The notes under the pieces are model-generated. The model saw only the letters and a list, made by a program, of their open reading frames with translations. It did not search any database and was not told the origin of the DNA. A stretch of 47,709 nt of DNA from Coriobacteriales bacterium (GTDB lineage: Bacteria > Actinomycetota > Coriobacteriia > Coriobacteriales > UBA8131): positions 1 through 47,709 of the forward strand of contig JAITRZ010000033.1 in the NCBI GenBank assembly GCA_031288185.1. Reading direction: 5' to 3'. The translations under genes and the position numbers were made by a program. Positions 42,233-47,709 of this stretch are shown piece after piece. Each line of letters begins with the position of its first letter. The first letter of the stretch is position 1.

Positions 42233-44035
42233 TCAGACCGTGATCATTTCAGCTATCCGTTCCACCTCAGTCTTAACGGCCATATCAGAAAGTAATTTAG
42301 CCTGAATATTCTTACACGCGTACATAGCGGTCGTGTGATCCTTATTACCAAAACTTTTACCTATTTCTGGAAACGACTTAGGGGTTAGGCGCCTTGACAG
42401 ATACATCGCCACCTGGCGCGGGTGGGAGATATTCTTAGAACGCTTTTCACTTAACAAATCTTCATGGGATACCTTATAGTAGGCTTCAACTGCCTGTTGA
42501 ATAGTACGTATATCAATACGCCGGGTGTCTTTATGAAAAAATACCTTACCCACAATAGATTCCACTTCCTCAATAGTGATGGGGATATTACGCTGTTCTA
42601 TTGGTCTAAACGCGATGTTGCCCACAATAGAAGAAACCGCTCCTTCTAATTCACGAATATTAGAGCCGGACAGGCCAATAACATGTTGGACAACCTCATC
42701 AGGTATATCAATGTCTAAGACATTGATATGGTTACAAAAATATTTCTTGTAGTTCATGAAAATAGCAGCCTTCATCTCATAATTAGGCGGCTGAATATCC
42801 ACCGTAACGCCACCAGCAAAACGGCTGGTAAAGCGTTCATCCAGGTTAATCTCGCCCGGTGATCGATCAGCGCTGAGCACTATTTGCTTACGATGATCAA
42901 TAAACATATTAAAAATCTCAAACAGCGCGTCGCTGGTACCTTCCTTACCTTCCAAATGCTGTACGTCATCCAAAAGTAAAATATCGCAGATATGATATTT
43001 ACGCTTAAAACTTGTTAGGTCGCGATCACCAGCCATGGCTCCAGTAAAATCATTAACAAATTCAGAAGTTGGCGCATAGACAACACGCTTCTTAGGGTGA
43101 TACATACTTACATAGTTTTTTATCGCCAACAACAAGTGAGTTTTACCCAGGCCGGAGCGTCCGTATATAAACAGGGGATTAAAATACTGACCAGGGCTCT
43201 CCGCCACACGCATAGCGGCTGAATACGCATATTCATTAGATGGGCCCACCACATAATTGGAAAACGTCTTAAGTCCCTGGTTAGGATCTGGAGATGGTGC
43301 ATAGGTTAAATCAGGAGAAAAAACAGCGGCAATTCCTGATCCCGCAGCTGGGGCAGTGGTGTCCATAACAGCCGAAGGTGAAGCTACTCCCCTTGCTGCG
43401 CGTGTCACTAATTCGCCCTGTTCGTTGTTTTGGCGCAAGGGTTGGGCATCATAAAACCGTACAGGGGTAGCATGCTCACTCTGAGACATCAAACCAGGCA
43501 GGCCGGCCGAGTCAGGCACCGAAGCCCCTCTGCCTACCTGCGCCCGCACTCCCATCGGTTCCATAACGCTATCCATTGGTGATGAACCTCCTACCAGGGA
43601 ACCAAGAGACACACCCGTGGATACCGGCATATATACCTCTGAGGCATTGGGTCTATCCACCACAACCGGCGTGCCAACTAGCTTTCCTCCCACAGGTGTA
43701 GCCACAGAAAACACAGGCGCGTTTCCCGCTGAACCTCCCACACCAACTACAGGGCCTGAACCTCCCATACCGGCGTTTTCGTCCACAATAATCACAACAT
43801 CACGCTCGCTACCCAACAGGATAACAATTGCGTCCCTGATATATTGCATATAACGACCCTCCACCCAGTCCTTGGCGTGTTCTAGGCGCGTGGTAAACAT
43901 CATTCTTCGATCATCAAGGCTTTTAGGAACCAAATATGTTAAAAAGGCCAGGGCCATCGGCGAACTCGTCTCCTCACGACGCGCCAATAGCTCCTTTACT
44001 TCTTCCCAAAACGCATTCACTTCATCAGTATTCAC
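42233..44035 (-). CDS. dnaA: Chromosomal replication initiator protein DnaA
   Basis: This encodes about 600 aa from GTG 44035 (AGAGGA about 9 bases upstream), or 606 aa from GTG 44053. Domain I covers ~1-95. A long Gly/Ser/Pro/Val-rich linker (~100-250) is far longer than usual. The AAA+ domain has Walker A GRSGLGKTHLL and Walker B DILLLDDVQ, and the C-terminal DNA-binding domain has FPEIGKSFGNKDHTTAMYA. The signature GNKDHTTAMYACKNI differs from the common GRDHTTVLHA. It initiates replication at oriC. The gene runs away from the origin, and dnaN is not next to it. Confidence 0.97.
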   Translation of the reverse strand: MNTDEVNAFWEEVKELLARREETSSPMALAFLTYLVPKSLDDRRMMFTTRLEHAKDWVEGRYMQYIRDAIVILLGSERDVVIIVDENAGMGGSGPVVGVGGSAGNAPVFSVATPVGGKLVGTPVVVDRPNASEVYMPVSTGVSLGSLVGGSSPMDSVMEPMGVRAQVGRGASVPDSAGLPGLMSQSEHATPVRFYDAQPLRQNNEQGELVTRAARGVASPSAVMDTTAPAAGSGIAAVFSPDLTYAPSPDPNQGLKTFSNYVVGPSNEYAYSAAMRVAESPGQYFNPLFIYGRSGLGKTHLLLAIKNYVSMYHPKKRVVYAPTSEFVNDFTGAMAGDRDLTSFKRKYHICDILLLDDVQHLEGKEGTSDALFEIFNMFIDHRKQIVLSADRSPGEINLDERFTSRFAGGVTVDIQPPNYEMKAAIFMNYKKYFCNHINVLDIDIPDEVVQHVIGLSGSNIRELEGAVSSIVGNIAFRPIEQRNIPITIEEVESIVGKVFFHKDTRRIDIRTIQQAVEAYYKVSHEDLLSEKRSKNISHPRQVAMYLSRRLTPKSFPEIGKSFGNKDHTTAMYACKNIQAKLLSDMAVKTEVERIAEMITV

Positions 44036-44056
44036 CTTACTTATTCCTCTCACTTA

Positions 44057-44953
44057 CTACCCCGCCTTACCCGTACTAAGAAGCCGTTGGACATACGCAT
44101 GGCCTGCGTTCGACAAAATCCGCTTTTTTAAGTGGGTTATTTCAACCATATCCATACTTTCCAGTTTCTGTAATATCCGTGTCGCTGTAGGAGCGCTAAC
44201 CCCTAAACTCGTCGCCAGGTCTACCGGCCCAAGCATTCCCTCCTCCAGTAATAAAATCAACGTCTTTTCATCACGGGGCAGCAGTCCATAGTGCGCAACT
44301 CCTCCATCAGGCTGAAGTTCTACGGCCGTTTGGCTAACAACCGGCGAGGTAGGGTCATGGCCCTGGGCTCCAGCAGTGTCCCTTAGTGAATGGCTGATTG
44401 CCGAAGCGGGAGATGGCGCGGCTTGCAGAGTAGGTGCCGCAACCGCTATAGTCACCACAACACCCTCTGCCGCGTTATCTTCTATAGATAAAAAACCCTG
44501 TGAGCGTTCCAGATATTCCTTAACAATAGGTAATCCAGAGCCCACACCTTTGATATATTTGCGCATTTCTTCAGTGGCAGAGGATACGCCCGGTTGTAGG
44601 ACAAGAGATTTTTTAGGGATACCCGGCCCTTGGTCAGAAAAACGTATCGTATCACCGCCATCAAGTATCGAAACTGTGCACTGAGCAAAGTTAGCATGAA
44701 TGAAATTTTCAGTTATCTCCCGGATAACCGTATAAGGCAATGAGCCTCCCAACCGTCGCGAAAATTCGTAGGCAGTAGAGGCAATGCTTTCAATAAAATC
44801 ACGCACCGGCGCTGGAGCAATATCAATTATGCGCGGCGCGGACAGCATGTCATCATAAACGGCAATGCGCGCCAAAGTACCAACCTGCCATTCTTCTGAA
44901 TTTTGCAAAAGACCCGCACTCCTATCCGACAACAACACAAATAGTCTATTCAT
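44057..44953 (-). CDS. HATPase-fold ATP-binding protein with C-terminal winged helix, just upstream of dnaA
   Basis: This encodes 298 aa. The GHKL/HATPase_c domain spans ~50-180, with N box REITENFIHANFA, G1 DQGPGIP and G2 KGVGSGLPIVKEYL. A linker (~180-225) leads to a winged-helix/MarR-like domain: LVATSLGVSAPT-like (DLATSLGVSAPTATRILQK), MVEITHLKKRIL. No histidine-kinase dimerisation domain or phosphorylatable His is seen, so it is closer to SpoIIAB-like anti-sigma kinases joined to a DNA-binding domain. It ends 3 bases before the upstream candidate dnaA start, so the two are probably co-transcribed and functionally linked. Its role in replication control is inference. Confidence 0.75.
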   Translation of the reverse strand: MNRLFVLLSDRSAGLLQNSEEWQVGTLARIAVYDDMLSAPRIIDIAPAPVRDFIESIASTAYEFSRRLGGSLPYTVIREITENFIHANFAQCTVSILDGGDTIRFSDQGPGIPKKSLVLQPGVSSATEEMRKYIKGVGSGLPIVKEYLERSQGFLSIEDNAAEGVVVTIAVAAPTLQAAPSPASAISHSLRDTAGAQGHDPTSPVVSQTAVELQPDGGVAHYGLLPRDEKTLILLLEEGMLGPVDLATSLGVSAPTATRILQKLESMDMVEITHLKKRILSNAGHAYVQRLLSTGKAG

Positions 44954-45530
44954 TGAAATTCACAAGGTTCTCCACAGATGATACCGAAAAACAGTGGAAA
45001 AAGGCGCAACACTTTCAACATGAAACCGCAGATAGCAGCCGTATCTATCAACCCCTTTCAAGCCGGTGAAAACTAAGACACACTGTATGACCAGCGGTTT
45101 TCAGGTTTTTTCACAAAAATTTCAACAACTGTGAAAAACAGGAGAAAAACTGAAATCTTTTTGGCTTCTAATTGTGGAGAGCCCTGACAGTATGTGTGGG
45201 CCTTTCAGGTTCCTCTGTGCTCCAGCCCAGACCTTGGTGGTCTTTTATGGTGCTGGAGTCCAAAACGTTCACCATAATAAAGGCATCAGAACCAATCCAG
45301 CCATCAAGCGCAAACAAGCGGATTCAGTTTTCAAGGTACGACCAAACACCAGGCAAAAAACTTTACAATTTTTTATATAAGGTTTTACCATCAGCACCAT
45401 GGTGGCGGGCAAAAAAGCGCCTGTCAAGCACAAAAGGCAGTCCTTAAAGGAATTTTCCACAGATACTAAGCTGTTACTCCTTGGTTTTTCACATTTTCCA
45501 CAGGCCCGTTTGTGAAAATGAAAAAATCAG
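44954..45530. other. Probable chromosomal origin (oriC)
   Basis: The ~570 gene-free bases upstream of the dnaA operon hold TTTTCCACA at 45453-45461 and 45494-45502. Related sites are TTCTCCACA (44968), GTGGAAAAAGG (44994), TTTTTTCACA (45106), TGTGAAAA (45130 and 45511) and TTTTTCACA (~45485). None is the classic TTATCCACA, so the local DnaA may prefer TTTTCCACA. An A+T-rich run at 45354-45388 (ACAATTTTTTATATAAGG) could be the unwinding element. Position and box clustering support oriC. Confidence 0.7.
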
Positions 45531-45740
45531 ACGAACAACCAAATGAGCACAGGGATACTTCCTATACTCTGCCACCCTGGGCATCAGCGAAAGACAAAAA
45601 AAGAACACAACAAGACAAAAAGCACAAGAGACTGGTTCACCTGTCTTGTGATATGCGCAGTGTCTATCTAACAAGACAAACAGCAGCTCCGTATGCAGCT
45701 TTTGCCCGCGCTTGTGCTACACTATGCGTTGTTACCTTTT
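45531..45740. other. Gene-free flank between oriC and the insertion sequence
   Basis: A 90-codon open frame (45512-45784) runs through here into the IS but lacks protein-like character and was not called. GCTACACTATGCG at 45715-45727 looks promoter-like and points rightwards. Beyond the IS, outside the window, rpmH is the usual neighbour, so this may be its severed promoter. Confidence 0.4.
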
Positions 45741-45831
45741 TTCCGCAGTTTGCGAAGCATCAATTTCACCAAAACCCCAGCTAAAAGCCTACAGATTCAT
45801 GGATTTCTGGTGAGTATTTTCCCTAGCGTAA

Positions 45832-47562
45832 TCAGCCCTTTTCAGGCTTTTTGAGAAGTTTTTTGATATCGGTCAGCTGCATGTTCGCACGTGACAGGTC
45901 AACGCCTGTAAGTTGGGCCAACTCATCGGATAGGTTGGTACGGTGATAAAACCTCCACCAGTTGCCATGCAGGTGGATACCGTTTAGTTGCGCTATCTCC
46001 GATAGGATGGCTCCGGCACTGTGTTGGTATCCGGTGTCTTTTTGTATTAGGCGGATGATCACCAGTGCGACATAGCATATCAGGAAGTGCGCCCTGATAT
46101 GCTTTGGTGTGCGAACATACACCGGGCGGGACTTCAAGTGCGATTTTGTCACCTTAAAGGCCTCCTCGATGCGCCAGAGCCCGCGATAGATGTCAACTAT
46201 CTTCTCGTCTGCAAGGCCGTACTCGGAAGTGACGATGCAGTAGTAACCGTCCAGGTGCTCCTCTTCGGCTATCAGTTCTGTATCCATCACCGGCACACAA
46301 CCGGCCTCCGTCTTTACCTCGCCGGTCTTTTTATCGACTACCAGTCCCTTGATGTAGCGGGCAACCCCGTAGTGGATGGCGCGGTCGTAAGAAGAGGGGT
46401 TTTTGACCAGCGCCTCGGCTTTGGCTAACACCTTGGCCCGCTCAACTTTGGCCCGATGATCGTATTTGGCAGACCAGAAGGCCACGACCTTCACTTCCAC
46501 TTCAACATCTTTTGTTTTACCTTCGTCACTCTCGATGTGGATGACCTTACTATCCTGACGGCTTTTTATCTTGAATCCGGGGCCGCCCTCATCATCGGGT
46601 CTTGTCCTGTACCCGTCTTCAGATATCACCCAACGTCTGAGTTCTTCAGGTGACTTTGTGCCCCGGATGGACTGGGAGAACACAAACCCGTTGCCATCCA
46701 ATGTGCAGGCAGCGATGTTTGAAGAGGTGTTAAGGCCCTTATCCGCTACCATGACCACACGTCTTATGCCAAGATCGCGCCTGGCATTACGCATGATGGG
46801 CAGCATCGTCTCACAGTCATTTGTGTTGCCGGCAAATACGTCGAAGTTAAGTGGGATGCCGTCTGCATCCTGCAAAAGCCCCAACTGCACGATGGGCTTC
46901 CTGCGTTTTTCTTTGGAAACACCGTTTCGTCTCAGCTTGTCTTCATCGTCTATCTCGAAGTAGTAGTTGGTCACATCGTAGTAGGCGTCTTTTAAGTTGC
47001 GCTCATGGCGTTTTCCTATGGTCCGGTTGATTGCAGACACCAACGCGTCTTTGCACTCAGAGATGAAATCCAGTGAACGGTACACGTCATCTTCGCCAAA
47101 GTCTGTGCGAAAGAAGTAGCTGTCCTTTTCACCAAACGCTGAAAGCTTTGATCCCGGTGACACCATGCGGTCTGTGACCAAAAGGCGCGCCACCGCATTG
47201 ACATCAAAATCAAAGCGCCTGCCCAAAGCGTGGTTACGAAGGGTCTTTTCTATGCCCAGCGAGTTGTAGTAGGCAAGAGGGATAACACATCCGATGTTTT
47301 TGATGTTTTGAGACCGCTTGTCGATTTTTTGTTTGGGATAAATGTCGATTGGCACAGCTTTCGCTTCATCGGCAGCCTTTTGGCCGAGCTCCTCACAGAG
47401 GTTTTTGGCCCAGGTAAGGCCGTCGCCGTGCTCGGCATCCAAAAGGTCCAGCCTGCCCAGCCCTCTGATGGTCCTTGACCTGGAGCGTCCGTCTTGCCAA
47501 TAGGCCTGAACGATGGAGACATTCACCGTGCCGTTTTTAAGCCTGGTTTGCTTGACATACAT
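45832..47562 (-). CDS. IS1634-family DDE transposase
   Basis: This encodes 576 aa from ATG 47562, preceded by GGAAGGAG; the frame extends upstream without a ribosome site. Features are YYDVTNYYFE (first Asp of DDE), QLGLLQDADGIPLNFDVFAGN, VVMVADKGLN (second Asp), YRGLWRIEEAFKVTKSHLKS (catalytic Glu in the Y-(2)-R-(3)-E-(6)-K signature), and RTPKHIRAHFLICYVALVI. It appears full length and intact, so it may still be active. A TATAAT lies at 47588-47593 on the minus strand. Confidence 0.92.
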   Translation of the reverse strand: MYVKQTRLKNGTVNVSIVQAYWQDGRSRSRTIRGLGRLDLLDAEHGDGLTWAKNLCEELGQKAADEAKAVPIDIYPKQKIDKRSQNIKNIGCVIPLAYYNSLGIEKTLRNHALGRRFDFDVNAVARLLVTDRMVSPGSKLSAFGEKDSYFFRTDFGEDDVYRSLDFISECKDALVSAINRTIGKRHERNLKDAYYDVTNYYFEIDDEDKLRRNGVSKEKRRKPIVQLGLLQDADGIPLNFDVFAGNTNDCETMLPIMRNARRDLGIRRVVMVADKGLNTSSNIAACTLDGNGFVFSQSIRGTKSPEELRRWVISEDGYRTRPDDEGGPGFKIKSRQDSKVIHIESDEGKTKDVEVEVKVVAFWSAKYDHRAKVERAKVLAKAEALVKNPSSYDRAIHYGVARYIKGLVVDKKTGEVKTEAGCVPVMDTELIAEEEHLDGYYCIVTSEYGLADEKIVDIYRGLWRIEEAFKVTKSHLKSRPVYVRTPKHIRAHFLICYVALVIIRLIQKDTGYQHSAGAILSEIAQLNGIHLHGNWWRFYHRTNLSDELAQLTGVDLSRANMQLTDIKKLLKKPEKG

Positions 47563-47625
47563 GCCACTCCTTCCGTTGACTGCCTCCATTATATCATATC
47601 CATTAGCATGCACGATGCAAAATAC

Positions 47626-47641
47626 TTGTCAAATTTGACAA
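47626..47641. repeat. 16-bp perfect palindrome in the transposase promoter region
   Basis: TTGTCAAATTTGACAA is a perfect palindrome 60 bases inside the right IS end. Its minus-strand reading contains TTGACA, a consensus -35 hexamer, so it could be both promoter element and operator. A -10-like GCTAAT lies about 18 bases further on. Confidence 0.6.
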
Positions 47642-47709
47642 AGAAAGAGACCTTACGGCCAGCGAAAACGCTTATCAGGTCAAATGATCAAACTGCGGAA
47701 GTGTGGTGG

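Larger units (their letters stand above)
45741..47700 (-). mobile_element. Insertion sequence, IS1634-type (IS4 group)
   Basis: It is bounded by TTCCGCAGTTTG at 45741-45752 and its exact inverse CAAACTGCGGAA at 47689-47700, enclosing one transposase gene. The size of 1,960 bp is within the usual range for the family. I see no matching target duplication (CTTTT left, GTGTG right), so the exact ends are uncertain, or the copy has rearranged. Confidence 0.75.

Noticed and set aside
45512-45784. 90-codon open frame between oriC and the IS
   Set aside because: It crosses the IS end, covers origin-like repeats and has no family character. It does not resemble rpmH.
1-47709. CRISPR array
   Set aside because: The repeated sequences found are in-frame linker repeats or the tandem gene unit. 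None has regular repeat-spacer spacing.

Overview
The window looks like part of a chromosome from an anaerobic actinobacterium of the Coriobacteriia, probably Eggerthellaceae-like. This is an inference from content: a dnaX-ybaB-recR cluster, a dciA-recF-dnaN cluster, membrane-anchored LuxR regulators with many TM helices, a Tat-exported flavoprotein reductase, and two-subunit cytoplasmic molybdopterin enzymes. No rRNA or tRNA gene was recognised, so the assignment is not proven.

Layout. (1) 1-2793: a tandemly duplicated two-gene module for small membrane proteins (A-B, A'-B') plus the start of a third repeat. (2) 3053-5844: an orphan prepilin-like protein with a LamG domain, a bifunctional-nuclease-domain protein and a DUF4430 lipoprotein. 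(3) 6015-9538: dnaX, ybaB and recR on the + strand. (4) 9699-10362: a decayed DNA methyltransferase/restriction-modification relic. (5) 10414-20747: tatD, metG, a thioredoxin-reductase-like gene, ddl, rlmN, dciA (DUF721), recF and dnaN. Many of these carry low-complexity inserts in otherwise conserved folds. (6) 21148-41675: an accessory metabolic island lying between dnaN and dnaA. It holds an Old-Yellow-Enzyme-type Fe-S flavoenzyme and an SDR (+ strand). Facing them is a long minus-strand run: two molybdopterin large/small subunit pairs, an MFS transporter between the pairs, an FKBP isomerase and a Tat flavoprotein. A second block holds a zinc-ribbon protein, two paralogous MFS transporters, a second FKBP operon and two tandem membrane LuxR regulators. 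(7) 42233-45530: dnaA, a HATPase/winged-helix gene directly upstream of it, and a likely oriC with DnaA-box-like TTTTCCACA sites. (8) 45741-47700: an IS1634-type insertion sequence beside the origin.

How the genes may work together. The island resembles a reductive pathway for an oxygenated aromatic or steroid-like substrate. MFS proteins would import the substrate and export products. The ene-reductase, SDR and Tat flavoprotein could reduce C=C and C=O bonds, and the molybdoenzymes, with their ferredoxin subunits, could remove hydroxyl groups. Membrane LuxR proteins could sense the substrate and switch on transport and enzyme genes. Both MFS paralogs share an upstream motif, which suggests co-regulation. 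The substrate is not determinable from sequence alone.

The strongest candidates for something undescribed are the island splitting dnaA from dnaN, the duplicated A-B membrane module with mosaic divergence, and the HATPase-wHTH gene between oriC and dnaA.
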